Shown here: one piece after another, positions 47,800 to 60,661 of the stretch
Position numbering within the stretch: position 1 is the stretch's first letter
How the letters are laid out: every line of letters starts with the position of its first letter
DNA from: Dioszegia crocea
Lineage: Eukaryota; Basidiomycota; Tremellomycetes; Tremellales; Bulleribasidiaceae
Assembly: GCA_001600615.1 (NCBI GenBank)
Contig: BCKK01000001.1
Coordinates: 2,857,826-2,921,825, forward strand
Direction of reading: 5' to 3'
DNA length: 64,000 nt
Notes under the pieces: generated by a model
What the model saw: only the letters and a program-made list of their open reading frames with translations
What the model was told of the DNA's origin: nothing
Databases searched by the model: none
Position numbers and translations under genes: made by a program

Positions 47800-48845
47800 A
47801 TGTTTGTCCTGCTCCAGATCAGGGTATGTCGTCTCGGTGTTTGACTGGCTGTAGGCGCTGATGAGACAGGACACCGTGGCTGTCCCGCCAAAGACATTCG
47901 AGCTGCCTACCTCGCAGATGATCCTGGATGCTCTCAATAAGAAGTTTGTCTTCTCATTGATCACTCGTTGCTCAGGTACACAGCCTTGCTGAGCTCTTCA
48001 CAGGTATGCCAACAAGCTCATCCCCGGCAAAGGGCTCGCACTTTCCGTATTCGATATTCTGAGCGCAGAGGATGGTAAGGTGACATGGGGAAATGGCATG
48101 ATGTACTACAAGGGTCAGTCACCGAAAACACGTCGATTGGAGAGCTTAGCTGAACTTGGCTCAGTGGAGATCCGCTTGATGCTCTTCGCCCCATTCACAT
48201 CTGAAGTGATAGTAGGTAAGGTTCTGGAGACTACTCCGAGCTACGTCCGAAGTGAGTGTGTCTGCTCTACGACCTGTTGAACACAATCACTTACTGCCTA
48301 GTCTCCCTTGGTTTCTTCCAGGACATATACATCCCCTTGGACCTCATGGCGCCAAATACCACATAGTGCGTTCTCGTTTCCCAATTTCATGAACCATCTG
48401 ACAGACTAGTGACATCACCAAAAAGCTCTTCTTCTGGTACTCAGACGATGAAGAAAGAGCACTTTCAGTCCCCGAACTGCTCTCTACAGTAGTAGCAGAA
48501 CGGCTGTATATCAGCGTTGGCGAGCCTATTCGATTCCGTGTCGACTCTATCGAATGGCAGGATGTGAGGCCGGAGCCACCGACAATACATGAACCTGGAA
48601 CGGAAGCGAAAGAGGGAGAAGAAGCGGACGTGCCTAAGAAGGATCCATATAAGACTGCTGGATTTAGGATACTGGTGAGATCTCCCTTACCCGTCAGATC
48701 GACATGCGCATCTGCGCCTTCTGGACAACGCTGATGTTTCCAGGGCACAATAGCGGAGTCTGGCTTGGGTCTTGTCAGTTGGTGGGATGGATCAGGGGGC
48801 GCGGAAGAAGGTGAAGAGGACGAGACGATGATGGAAGAGGAATAG
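47800..48845 (+). CDS. RPC25: RNA polymerase III subunit RPC25/RPC8 (Rpb7-like)
   Basis: Seven exons (47800..47823, 47870..47943, 48004..48113, 48165..48251, 48302..48365, 48410..48674, 48744..48845) give 241 residues. MFVLLQIRDTVAVPPKTFEL, NKKYANKLIPGKGLALSVFD, LFAPFTSEVIVGKV, VRISLGFFQDIYIPLDLM and GEPIRFRVDSIEW follow the Rpb7-like tip and SHS2/OB layout of Rpc25. The C-terminus is SGLGLVSWWDG plus an acidic tail. With Rpc17 it forms the stalk used in Pol III initiation. The first coding exon is 24 nt. The donor of exon 2 is the weak GTTTGT, fixed by the conserved KKYANK. Confidence 0.9.
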
Positions 48846-49229
48846 ACGTGGGAGATGAGGACGAGCAAGACTCGCAAAGGATATGACCCACTTGTAAATA
48901 GACATCATGGACACGAGACGCCTCGACTACAGTGCTCTGGCTCAAGCTTAGATTATCCTGGCAGAGCACAACGTGAGCGCCGGACTCTATGTGGCTGGAC
49001 AGCATAGCACCAGCCAGTCCTGAAACAGAGAAGACCACCCACCTCAAGGCACCCTTGAAGCTTGAAACGCCTCATTCCTCGCCACCCACCGTGCCTGAAT
49101 AGGTCCGATCTACGACTAAAATTTTGCCGCTTTAGCTTTCGTCTCTCATCTTTACCTCAAGGCCCAGGCCAAGGCCCTTGCATAGACTTACCGTCCACAC
49201 TCTTGACGCACCGTCAGAGCGTATCAATC
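48846..49229. promoter_or_regulatory. Spacer RPC25 to Asteroid-like gene
   Basis: About 380 bp between two plus-strand genes, with a pyrimidine-rich lead just before the next ATG. No gene is seen. Confidence 0.4.
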
Positions 49230-51883
49230 ATGGGCGTCAAAGGTCTCTCTACATTCATCAAGGAGAACCGCCAATCCCTTTGCCGCTCCGTCCATCTCAG
49301 CGCAAACGATCATACGTCACACGAGCGGATCCCCGTCGTTGTTGATGCTTGGGGGTGAGTGTCGTAGCGCCTCTACTGCTCATCGAGCTTGCATTGACTC
49401 CTCAGAATCATCTACACCCTCTGGCTAGCTGCATTGCCTTGGCAATCTGGCGGCGAATATCTCCGCTTCTATCGACTCGTATGTCGGGTGGTGGAGGCCT
49501 GGAGAGAAGTTGGGCTGGAGCCAACATTTGTCTTTGATGGTGAGCTTATTGTTGTTGGCATCCATCTTCGGCGCTCTGACACTGTTACCAGTGCTAATTT
49601 CTAGGCTCCGCACCCAATGAAAAGCTTGATACCCAGCTGCGGCGGATGGACGACAGTCTCCGCACTTCCCAGCTATTCTACACCACCTCACCCGCTTCTC
49701 GCTCCGGCCCCTCCTTCTCCCGAAACGCAGTCATCCTCCCTCCATTCGCCTCTCACACCTTCATCCACGCCCTAGATGATCTAGACGTCGCCACCCATTT
49801 CGTACCCCTCGGCGAGGCCGATGGTGAGTGCGTTATCATCGCCGAGCAGCTCGGGGCGTATATCCTAGGCCAGGACTCAGACTTCCCCATTCTCATCTCA
49901 GCTCCAGGGCTGAAGAGGGTGAGAGGTTATTGCCCACTGGAGATGATGATGTGGATAGAGGATGATCCGGGGGTCAGGCGAAAGGAGGCGATGGAGGGTG
50001 TGACGGGATGGACATCGGTCGCTCCTACAAAGAAGGAGCAAGCGATGCGTTCATCCCCTCTCTTACCGCCTCCAGGAATGCGGCGGCCTAAATTGGTCAT
50101 GACGTCTATATCCCCGGGCGCACTGCGGCAAAGGCTACGATTACCAGCAGCAATGTTGCCCCTGTTCGCCTCGCTAGTGGGGAATGACTACACACCTCCT
50201 ACCGCCCCCGAACACTTCTTCTCTCCCGGTCTTAATCTCATCGGGAGAATCGAAAAGGTCGCTCGGATAATCCGCGAGGTGATCTTTTCGACTCAGCGTC
50301 AACAGTCCCTATCGACCAGTACGGACGCTGGCGACAATGCTGTTGAGCTGGTCAGGACCATCATCCTCAAATTGTCATGGAAGCCTTTTGTCAGCGAGGC
50401 GACATTGAGAGGTTTGGTGGAGGCGATTATAAAAGCCACTTTCCAGTATATACTACCTATCGGAGGTGTATGCTGTGGGGTCTATCCTTTCTGCGGGGAG
50501 CTGGCAGATGGATGTCGAACACAACCGGTGTCTCGATCTTCTACGCCAAACTCGACTGGCGAGGAATTGGTCAGAGATGGGGTCGACCACGTACTCGAGG
50601 CGAGAAAGATGTATGCCATGGGTCAGAGGAAAGGCATCATGCAGAGCATAACGCATGCGTGGATGTTCCCACATAGGGTGATGCTGTGGTCGGTGCTGGA
50701 GGATCCTTCGGGTCCGTCATTGAAGGCGACGGAAGGGGCTAGGGGGTTACGGGAGCGGGCGTATCTGATTGCGGAGGAAGGGCTGGGCGGGTTGAGATGG
50801 CCAGAGGAGCAAGAAGAGGAGGTCAGCCCCACGAACGAGGGAGACGATGATGAGACTAAGGTGGTCGATAGAGAAAGGGGGATTGCGACAATGATGGAAT
50901 CCCTCGAGTGCTCAACACCGTCTAGCTCACAGGGAACTACTGTCGTTGAGGAACCAACCAAAACAATCGAGTCTACCTCGAGAAGCATAACGGAGTACGT
51001 CCGGCATACGAATCGCTTCGCCGCATTCCGGCTCTACCTCCCTGCACCCCTCTCACAATCCATACCGACGTGCCTCCTCCCCCTCCCTGATCGGCTCAAA
51101 GCCTACCTCGAACCATTATTCTCCTCTCACCCTTCCATGCTCGCCCTCTCCCCACAAATACAACCCCTCGCAGCCATAACGCGATTCGCCATGCTCGAAT
51201 CTGCCAAAAGCCGATCAGATTCAAAATGGAAGCTCTCGGACGTTGAGGCTGTTCTCAAGAGTTTCATTTGGACCCTATCTACCTGGGTATGGGAAAAGCG
51301 GTCCAGAGTCCTCAGTCGGCCGGATCCCGAACTCACCTACCCTCTTTTGACGAATCGGCATTCGCAGATCGTCGCTCAGATCGGAGTCGTAATGATTGAT
51401 TCAATCATGCTCGCTCAATCCCTCCTTCTTGCTCCTCACACCCCTCTCGAATCGGTGTCGACCTCGGAACCTCCAAAATCACCCACGGCCGGACGGAGAA
51501 TGCCAACTCTCACCCACCTTACTCCCTGGATGTTCTTCTCGGGTATCTCCCTACATACCACGCTCTCGCAGGGAACGCCTCCCGGCTGGGAATGGTCAGA
51601 GAGAGACGAAACGATGTATCAAGCTTGCTTTACTGCGGTAATGGAGGGGCTTGACGGGGACATCGTCAAGGGCTGGAACGGAAGTGCGCCGACGTCGAGG
51701 GGAGTGAGCAATCTGGAGGTCTCTACAGGGCACGGGGCCGGGGATGATGTGCTGAGGGCTTCCAACGGCGGGAAGAAGAAGAAGGAAAAGAAGGCAAGCG
51801 GAGCTGGATCGGCTCAGGGGAGGGTCATAGGCATGGGTACAGGCATGGGGAGATATGACGTTCTGGGTGCCACTCAGGCTTGA
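49230..51883 (+). CDS. Asteroid-type XPG/FEN1-like nuclease domain protein (ASTE1 family)
   Basis: Three exons (49230..49354, 49406..49539, 49605..51883) give 845 residues. The PIN/XPG-N part begins MGVKGLSTFIKENRQSL, with acidic positions in VVVDAWG and FVFDG. The XPG-I part has GEADGECVIIAEQLGAYILG and QDSDFPIL. These acidic residues are the metal ligands of FEN1-family flap nucleases, so catalysis is plausible. The remaining helical region is poorly conserved. The C-terminus has a Lys-rich stretch (GGKKKKEKKAS) and ends GRYDVLGATQA. Family roles are little known; human ASTE1 has been linked to DNA end processing. Region 50450-50530, rich in Cys/Gly, could hide an unremoved intron. Confidence 0.8.
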
Positions 51884-52505
51884 GGTGAGGATGAGGAGGG
51901 TACATCGACTCGGCAGTCGACCCCGAGTATACAGACATAGTATTGTATATGTTGTACAGAAGGACAGGAGGACATCTCCCACGATTTATAGCTCTCATGT
52001 AACTAGGCGGGATCAGATCTGCTGCTGCCAATGTGATGCGGGGAAACGCGGGGAAGCAACGTACACGACGTCTGGTCGAAAGCCGCCAATTGGTGATGTG
52101 AGTATGAGGCTGCACTAGTACTACTACGTTACATCATACAGAACAGCATACAGGGGACCCCAGAAGACAGGTTCCAGACATTGGAGAGGGTCAGCAAATC
52201 ACAGCCGGGAGACAAACGACATCAGCGAGAAATCGACCACATCTAGCTCGACGCGGTCATCGATCTCTTCCTTGCCGCTTGAGTCGAGCGGTCCAAGTCT
52301 GGAATTGGCGGACACGGGTACCGGGAGATCTAAAACTGGTGAGTCGAATAGCCTACACGCTTCCAATACGTATTCGTATCCATCATCTGCGCGCGCGGCC
52401 ATACTCACCTTTGTCCTTTAGGTCATCACTCTCGGCTAGGCTCCATCTGCATCTTCGGCAGCTCCCTCGTCGCTTCTCCCCATGCTATAGGATCCGCGGG
52501 GCGCA
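51884..52505. promoter_or_regulatory. BCK1 upstream region
   Basis: About 620 bp between the Asteroid-like gene and BCK1, both plus strand. Short frames occur in the last 230 bp but have no support; this is probably a long 5' leader. Confidence 0.4.
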
Positions 52506-55500
52506 ATGTCCGGCCCCCCTCGCCTGTCAGTCTCTACAGGCTCGACTTCCGGCCCTTCTACCCCTCAGTCCAGCATCCGACGTCCGCAGGGCGCCCGGAA
52601 AAGAGTCCAGATCCAAGGTCTCTTCGTTGCCAATCCCGACAATTCCGATTCGGATGGCTCACCCAAATCCTCTCCCGTCAGATCATCGCCTATCACTGCC
52701 TCCAGCTCGGGCTCGGGCGGGCGGACGATATCCAGTCTACACTCCAATGTGATGGGGGGGAAATCTTCGCCTGGCGGTAGTCAGATCCGGCAGCCCGGCT
52801 CGTCATCGCTTGGGTCGGTGTATCCTAGTGTCCCAGCACCCAATACACCCATCACTGCATTTCCATCACCCCATCCAGCACCGGCGACTCCGGTACACCC
52901 TCTTCCTCCTCATCCTCCACCATCGGCACCGCCAGAAATACCAAATCAGCACACTCCTAGCGGAGCTCCCCAACCACCTCCACAGCCAGAACGGCATTTC
53001 CATCGCGCCTTCACTGCTCCTCCACCTGCCGGTGATCAGCCTGTGCGACCACAGGATGTTCGACATGCCAGTCTGAGCAATACATCACCGAATCACCCCC
53101 CACATTCCCCAACTCGACAACTTCCTGCCCTCCCATCCCCCTCCACGCAACAATCATCGCAACTCCACGCCCCATCGCCGATATCCGCTCAGACTGGCCA
53201 GAATGCGCTGTACTCTCAACCGGAAGCGAGTGGTTCTCGTCCTCATCTCCATCACCTGCATACACTGCTCAAAAGTAACAGTCCCGAAGATATGATCAGT
53301 CCTGCGCAAGGCAGCGAGAGTGGGGCGAGCTTTTCTACTCTCGGGTCGTCGGAATCAATCGTGACTAGGGCACGGTCTGGATCTGTGACCAGCCACAAAG
53401 TGCTGTTGCAGGTCACGATGGATAATGACCAATTCTCCGTGGTGGATATTACCGGAATGCACACGGCCGAAGCCATACTGGAGAGAGTGTTCTCAAAGGT
53501 ATGTTTGCCATCGAAACGAGAGCTGACGCTGCAGTTGCGATTCCGCGATGATGACTATGCGACTTTGACACTATATCGGACTGATATTGGTGAAGAACCA
53601 GAACCGGAGCCTATCTCTAAAGAGGCGCTGTTGGCTCTTTGTCAGGCGCAGGGAGACGCAAAAGCTACACTGAAATTTTTGGTCTTGCAGACTGCTATCC
53701 CTGGCTCGGCTGCTTCCATCGTTCCTCCAACCAGACCCGAGGGCTCGCGACAACTACCGCCTATCGACACCCGGACGTATAATCGGAGCTCGAAAGATGG
53801 AAGTGCGCATAGCGCTAGTGGGAGCTCTGCACACGAGTGGAGCGATCATGGGCCGGAATGGGCCGCGTCTGCGGGAGGGTCAGGGGGACCGGGTCTACAC
53901 AGGACAAAACATAGTGTCCGGCACGTCGAGCGCAGACCGCCTAGTGCATCCAGCAGTTCACGATCTTTAAACCTCGTCGATAATCCGAGTACTACCACGC
54001 GCGATTCCCGGAACTCCTCCCCCCGATCCTTCATCAATGTCGACTATCCCTCTCCTCAGACTTATCATCCTCCGGCCCGGAGTATGACGCCCGGTCCATC
54101 CACCGCGGGTCCGAGTCGGCGAACTGGGAATGGTGATGCTGGACTGGGGCTCTTTGTGGATGATGGGATGGACCCGGAGACACGGGCGTTAATTGCACAA
54201 ATGCAGCGCGAGGATGAGATTGCGCGGCAGCAAGCGGAAGCGCGGCAGGCTCAGGAGATGGCGGATGAGCGCTTTGCACGGAATGAGCAGCAGCAGGAGA
54301 GGGATGTTTGGGAGGCCATGCAGGTCATGCAGACTGAGCAATTGCGGAAGCTCAATGAGCAGATTCAATTGGACGAGCAAAGAGCTGTAAGTGGAGTAAT
54401 CTACAGGGTGAGAATTGCGGCTGATCTTTAGCGCGAAGTGGATGCGGAGGAGCGGAGGCACGAGGAAGAAAGGCAGCGGCAAGAGTCGACCAGGCGGGAT
54501 TCGCAAAATCGTACTGCGACTTTCGTCAATGATCGTCGGGCGGCCCGTCAGGAATGGACTCAGCGTAACGAGCCACCTCTTGACACGCGGACATTACCAC
54601 CGATGGGCGAAGGCTCACGGTATAATATGGACCGGCGGCCGTCGGATACTCCTCCCTACCTCGGCGGTCAGCAGGTCTACACGTCACCTCAGACGCAATT
54701 CAATCCAGACGTACCCAACGTTTATCTTCGACAACCCTCTCGGCAGTCTTCGGGGCGGTACGATGATGAGGATCCGCAATACCTCACAAGTCTTCGACCA
54801 GGAGAGAGATTGCCTCCTGGTGCGGGTATCCAGCGACGGCAACCTACCCGTCACCCATATGCGAATCCTGATTACAACGGCACGCTGCAGAATGCTCGAT
54901 CGGTGGACAACCTACGGCCATTTAATGGTGCACCAGTCTCTCGACCGCCGTACCAAGCTGTTCCCTCCCGCATCAATCAGCACGACCGAGCTGGTTTCCA
55001 AAGTTACCGGACGCCTTCTACTGAAAGAACGCAGGACGGGCGATATCCCGATCCGGTACACTCGTCATCTTCACGCGGCCCACCCTTGGGTTCAGTCCCC
55101 TTCCCTTCGCCTCAGCCTCGCCGGCAAGACTCGCCGGAGCAGTCATGGCTCCCCTATGCGCAAAATACGGGCTCCCCGAGAGACTTCAGCTACGATTCTC
55201 AGCCTTCGCGTCCAAACACCGTTCATTACGATCGATCCCCACCGCTTCCCCGTCCCGACTCCCCTTCCACTGCTACACTCCCTCAGCGTCCGTTGACCCT
55301 GCACAACGCTTCCCCACCACAGACTGCCCGCGCCGTCGAGGGCTACTTTGCTCCCGGTCTGCAATCGCCACACTACTCCAACAGCCGGAGAAATTCGGTT
55401 GACCACATTCCGAGAGGAAGGACGCCGATGGAGGATGGTCTACGGCGGGCGAGCGAGAGTAGCGCTGGAGACGCAAGGGATAGTCTGGCTCCCCCGTCAT

Positions 55501-57644
55501 CTGACGCTACTTGGCTGGGAGTCACCAGGTCTTCTCAGAAGGAGCGGACAGATACGAATGATTCGGCGTCGGGTCTCAGCGAGGCGACAGTACGACCTGG
55601 GCGGGATGAGGATTCGTCAGAGACCGCTCGTGCTGGGAGCGATCTACACAGTCAATGGCGGGCGATGGTACGGGGAGGTAGAGGCGGGACGTTGATACCA
55701 GTCGGGAGACAGACCAAGGGGGACTCAGCGCTGGATGATGATGACGAAGAGGCGACGCTGTGGATCACGGCGCCACCGACTGCACGTACCGACTCGCCTG
55801 CAAAGGTGATCCGTGATCGGTCGCCGGCGCGCCCCAATCTCACCATCAGCACTCTTGGTCGGACGCAGCCCGATCCTTCCCTCACTTCAGCCTCGGATAG
55901 CAATACCGAGTCTGAAGCCGAGGACAAGGTGCAGCGTAACAAATCATTCGCGAAACCGAAAGATCAATGGTACTTCCGACCCGAACCCGAGCAGCTCTAT
56001 GCCAATCTTGACGCCCTCTTCCCTAAAATCGACCTGGACAAGCCCATCGTTGATGGTATGTCTACGCCTACCACACCCAACGAGACCCCATCTTCGGCCG
56101 CCAATCCTTACCCCCCACCCCCACCTCATCCTTCTCGTCAATCCGATTCTAGACAATCGCCTAGAATGGAGAAGGTGGACAAGCAGGAGAAGCAGGACAA
56201 GGCGGATAGCAAGCAGCCGTCCGGTGCAGCCGCCGCGCTCATGACGTCGGCATTCATGGGTCGATTCAACAAGAGCGAAAACCGAAGATCTATCCGAGTC
56301 GTGGCTGATTTCGCCCGCCGCGCTATCGCTCGAGACAACAAGGACAAGAAGGCCGAGCCTGCCACCAATAACTTGACTGCTGAAGCTTCGGATGCAGTCA
56401 AGTTGGAACGGCGGAAGAGTTCTTCTATGTGGGGTCATCAGGTGGTTGAAGTCACACCCTCGCGCTTGGCGGGCGGGCAGATGCAGATGCCTACGCCGAT
56501 AGCGGAGAGTCCCATTGCGGAACAAGATGAGCACGATGGGAAACCGCCGATTCTCAATTGGGTGAAGGGAGAGTTGATCGGGAAGGGATCGTATGGGCGC
56601 GTGTATATCGCCCTGAATGTGACAACGGGTGATATGATGGCGGTCAAGCAGGTCGAGCTACCGGCGACGGATAGGGATAGGCACGATGATCGGCAATTGG
56701 GAATGATTGAGGCGTTGAGGGGAGAAATTGCGCTGTTGAAGGATTTGTACCATCCCAATATTGTGCAATACCTCGGTACTGAGACAAGTCTGGAGTACCT
56801 CTCCATGTGAGTTATGGGTTGCTCATTCATTATGGGACGTCAAGCTGACCGGACAGTTTCCTCGAATACGTCCCGGGTGGAACTATCGCTTCGATCTATC
56901 GCGCCCCTGGGCAGTCTCCCTTCGAAGAGCAGCTGGTCAAATTCTTCACGAAGCAGATCCTCGAGGGACTGGCATACTTACACGCCAAGCAAATTCTCCA
57001 TCGCGATCTAAAGGGAGACAATATCCTCGTCGACGCTAAAGGCATTTGCAAAATCTCGGACTTCGGGATATCGAAACAAGCCTGTAAGTTTCGCATGAGA
57101 CAGTAACATGGGCTAGGCTGATGTGAATAGCTGATGCCTACGACTCGTTCGGCCAAGCGACCAACATGAAGGGCTCGGTCTTCTGGATGGCGCCCGAAGT
57201 GATCCACTCGGCAAGCGAGCGGACATATTCTGGAAAGGTGGATATCTGGAGTTTGGGATGTGTGGTGATGGAGATGTGGACGGGTCAGCGGCCGTGGGGT
57301 ACCATGGAGCAAGTTGCAGCGATGTTTGAGGTGAGTTTATTTTTGTGTGCGGCGATGGTGTTGATTCTGACATATTGCAGCTGTTCAACAAACGCGCCAG
57401 ACCCCCACTTCCTTCCGATATCCAATCTCAAATGTCCGACGTCGCTCTCGACTTCCTGAACGAGCGATGTCTGGCGAAAGAGCCTCAGTTCCGACCCACC
57501 GCAAAGGAGCTTCTGCAACATCGCTTCATTCTAGAAACAGACCCTACATGGACATTTACGGACAGTCAGATCGGGAAGGCGGTGGCGAGTCGGGGAGTGC
57601 GCAAGATGAAGGCGCATCATGCGGCCCATGGCTCTACGGGCTAG
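52506..57644 (+). CDS. BCK1: MAPKKK of the cell wall integrity pathway, BCK1
   Basis: Five exons (52506..54386, 54432..56806, 56857..57083, 57131..57330, 57381..57644) give 1648 residues. The long N-terminus is Pro/Ser-rich. Around residues 295-400 is a ubiquitin/RA-like fold (HKVLLQVTMDNDQFSVVDIT ... LKFLVLQTA), then a Gln/Arg/Glu coiled coil. The kinase spans about residues 1355-1630: GELIGKGSYGRVYIALNVTT, AVKQVE, FLEYVPGGTIASIYR, ILHRDLKGDNILVD, ISDFGISK, GSVFWMAPEVIHS, VDIWSLGCVVMEMWTGQRPW. The FWMAPEVI and SIYR-type signatures match Bck1/Mkh1 rather than Ste11 or Ssk2. It signals from Pkc1 to Mkk and Mpk1 for wall stress. Confidence 0.9.
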
Positions 57645-58648
57645 GTAGGAGAGATTGGAGTGGGTCAAGGAGAGATGGGATGCGAGATCGGCTGTTGTGA
57701 GATGTCGGGCGGGCATGCTACTGGGAGGTAGCCTTATGCGTGTATCTGAAACTTGTATCAACTTGGACCAGAGGCGTTTGCATGTTTCATCGGATCTTAC
57801 TTGTCGCGCGTTAGTGGAATCGAGCTACCGGCGATTTCTGCAATCGAGTCAGAGGTCGAGACATGGTACAGATATCAACGGATCGCTGAATCTGATACCG
57901 ATCGAGGCTACTGGTGCAAAGCCCTCAAGCTCATAACGACCAGTGGCCACTGTTATTGACCAGTCATATATAGGCGATACGCATTCTCAGCATCATTTTG
58001 ACTGGGCCGAACGCAGTCTTGGTACTTGGCACTGCACGCGACCAGTATGCAATCTCTTATCGGATCGAGGTCCCGATGGCAGCAGGTGGCAAGATGAAAC
58101 CATGCCGTAACAAGGTATTTTCAGGGTGAAGTTTAAAACCGAAAGGGGTGAATTGAGCGATAAGGACGCCACTTGGCAAAGATAAGGACGTCCGTCTCCC
58201 TCTTTGCCCCACACCTCCGTCTCCGCCCTCCGGCTCAGCTTCCTCTCCTCTCCCCCCTTGTCCCACCCTTCCTCGGCCCGGAGGGAATGCGCGTCCAAAT
58301 GTCACAATCTGGGGTAAACAATGAAAGCGCCGAGACTGTCCGCACTGATAGAGATAACGATTTCAAAGTGTATCCTCAACACGTCCCTATCGACCAATCA
58401 AGTCGTAGTATACAACCAAGACATCCTCTTGTCGTCTGGCTAGATCAGATACATAATAAAGAGTTCCAAAGGACCCCCCTTTCCCCACTCATCCCCTCCC
58501 TTTAACTTTCCTCAGGTTACCCCTGCCTATATTCAGCAGCCCTCCTTCGCGACGCGACCTCTGATCGCATCTCTCTTCTCCTTTCGCCCGCCACTCTATC
58601 GACTACACCTTCCTCATCCAAGCTGCGAGCTAGCTACCTCCCGCCACC
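57645..58648 (+). promoter_or_regulatory. Ammonium transporter promoter with GATA-factor sites
   Basis: A 1-kb gap before the ammonium transporter. GATAAG occurs at 58159-58164 and 58181-58186, the two embedded in a repeated GATAAGGACG, in reverse at 58056-58061, and GATAAC at 58353-58358. A long CT-rich tract runs about 58490-58620. HGATAR sites are bound by nitrogen-regulatory GATA factors (AreA/Gat1), fitting a permease induced under ammonium limitation. No gene lies here. Confidence 0.55.
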
Positions 58649-60365
58649 ATGTCGTCCTACAACCTCAACTACACGGTCGAGTCGAGCGATCTCGTCTACA
58701 ACCTTACAGATGCTGAAGGCGTCAGCACACAGGTTATCTACAATCTGGGAGATATGGCATGGGGTGAGTTCATCACGCGACGCATCGTTTTCACATCGCT
58801 GACAGTGCAGTGATCACCGCCATGGCCCTCGTTTGGCTCATGATTCCCGGTCTCGGCCTTTTCTACTCTGGTCTATTAAGACGGAAGAATGCGCTATCCA
58901 TGCTCTTCCTCTCATTGGCTGGTATCGCCGTCGGCTCATTCCAATGGTTCTTCTGGGGTTACTCTCTCGCCTTCTCAGATGGTGCCAGCCCGTGAGTCGC
59001 GTCTTTTTCCACATTCAGCACGGAACCTGACTGGTTTAGCTTCATCGGAAACCTGTGGTACTTCTGCCTCAAGGGTGTCTACGCCGAACCCTCCATGGGA
59101 TCTAGCCGGATACCCGCTCTCCTTTTTGCCATCTACCAGTGCATGTTCGCCGTAAGTCACTATCCGCCACCTTACCGGCCATCGCTGACCCTCAGCTCAT
59201 CACCGGTGTCATTGCCGTCGGTGGATTCGCCGAGCGCGCGCGTATCGGCCCCATCATGGTCTTCCTCTTCGTCTGGCTCACCATCGTCTACTGCCCCATC
59301 GCATGCTGGACATGGAACGTCAACGGCTGGGCTGCCCAGCTCGGCAGTATCGATTTCGCCGGAGGAACCCCCGTCCACTTGAACTCTGGTACCGCTGCCC
59401 TTGCCATCGCTGTCTACCTCGGCAAGCGACGCGGATACGGTACCGAGCGTCTCGCCTACAAGCCCCACAACACCGCTTTCTGCATCATCGGTACCGCCTT
59501 CCTCTGGTTCGGTTGGTTCGGCTTCAACGGTGGATCTGCGCTCTCTGCCAACCTCCGAGCCGTCCAAGCCCTCATTGTCACCAACCTTGCTGCCTCCGTC
59601 GGTGGTATCACCTGGATGTTGCTCGACTGGCGTCTTGAGCGCAAGTTCTCCGCCATCGGCTTCTGCTCCGGTGCCATCGCCGGTCTTGTCGCCATCACCC
59701 CTGCTTCCGGTTTCGTCGGTGCCTACTCTGCCGTTGCCATCGGCTTCGTCGGAGGTGTCGCTTGCAACTTCGGTACTCGTCTCAAGTACATCATCAACGC
59801 CGATGAGAGTCTTGATGTCTTTGCCAGTCACGGTATCGGAGGAGCTGTCGGTGGTATCATGACCGCTCTGTTCGCTGAGCGGGGCATTGCCGCTTACGAT
59901 GGCACTTCGGAGATTGACGGTGGTTGGTTTGACCGAAACTGGATCCAGCTTGGTCACAACTTGGTAAGTCAACCTTTGTCTTGTCTTGGACTGAGCTGAC
60001 GCTATAGGCCGATATCGTCACTGCCTTCGCCTACTGCTTTGTCGTCACCACCGCCATCTGCTGGGCCATGCACTACATCCCTGGATTGCGTCTACGCGCG
60101 TCCGAGGAGGCCGAGATTGTCGGTATCGATGACGCCTACATTGGAGAGTTCGGTAAGTCTTTCTCTCTCTACATGCTTGCCATCGTATGCTGACTCTACA
60201 GCTGCCGACTACATGGGCATGGACCCGGAGATGCGTCTACACCGATACGACTCCAAGCGTGCCGGCGCGGAGACCGTCGTCGAGGACGCTCCCTCCACCC
60301 CCTCTGGATCAGACATCATGCCACGAGGAGAGAAGGTACCAGGTGGTGGCAGAGTGGACCAGTAG
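58649..60365 (+). CDS. Ammonium transporter (AMT/MEP family)
   Basis: Six exons (58649..58763, 58811..58991, 59040..59151, 59196..59963, 60008..60152, 60202..60365) give 494 residues with about eleven membrane helices. Signatures are DMAWVITAMALVWLMIPGLG, FYSGLLRRKNALSML, FAIYQCMFALITGVIAVG, FAERARIGP, DFAGGTPVHLNSGTAALAIA, GFNGGSALSAN, CSGAIAGLVAITPASGFV and SHGIGGAVGGIMTALF. Both pore histidines (HLNSG and SHGIGG) are present. The start context CCGCCACCATG is near-ideal. Codons are strongly biased to C-ending, implying high expression, and this makes a long antisense ORF. The cytosolic tail includes ADYMGMDPEMRLHRYD. Whether it is the AMT1 or AMT2 (sensor Mep2-like) orthologue is not decided. 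Confidence 0.95.
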
Positions 60366-60661
60366 AGATGAGGAAGAGCAGAGTTATAGCTTGTTGGTCA
60401 GCTGTTTGTCGGCATTAATTGTAGAGATTGTTGAGGAAGGACCAGCACCGAGTGTGGCTTTATACGGCGAGGCGGGGGCAGGAGTAGGGAATGCCCATCT
60501 TATAGTCTTTTGGTTAGCTTGCAGATACGATTCTCTTGACATTATGAAAACTATAGATCATTCACCTCGTGACCCGGGACAATCAGTCACATCAGGATTG
60601 AAGCTCTCAATCAATCATACATTCCGTACTTGACATATATAAGACTCGCCCGTGCGGGAGA

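Noticed and set aside
54415..55296. 293-codon alternative frame within BCK1
   Set aside because: It overlaps the second BCK1 exon in another frame, and the BCK1 frame continues to a complete kinase domain.
59172..59972. 266-codon antisense ORF over the ammonium transporter
   Set aside because: It is the mirror of strong C-ending codon bias in the real gene; the composition is Asp/Gly/Glu/Thr filler without domain features.
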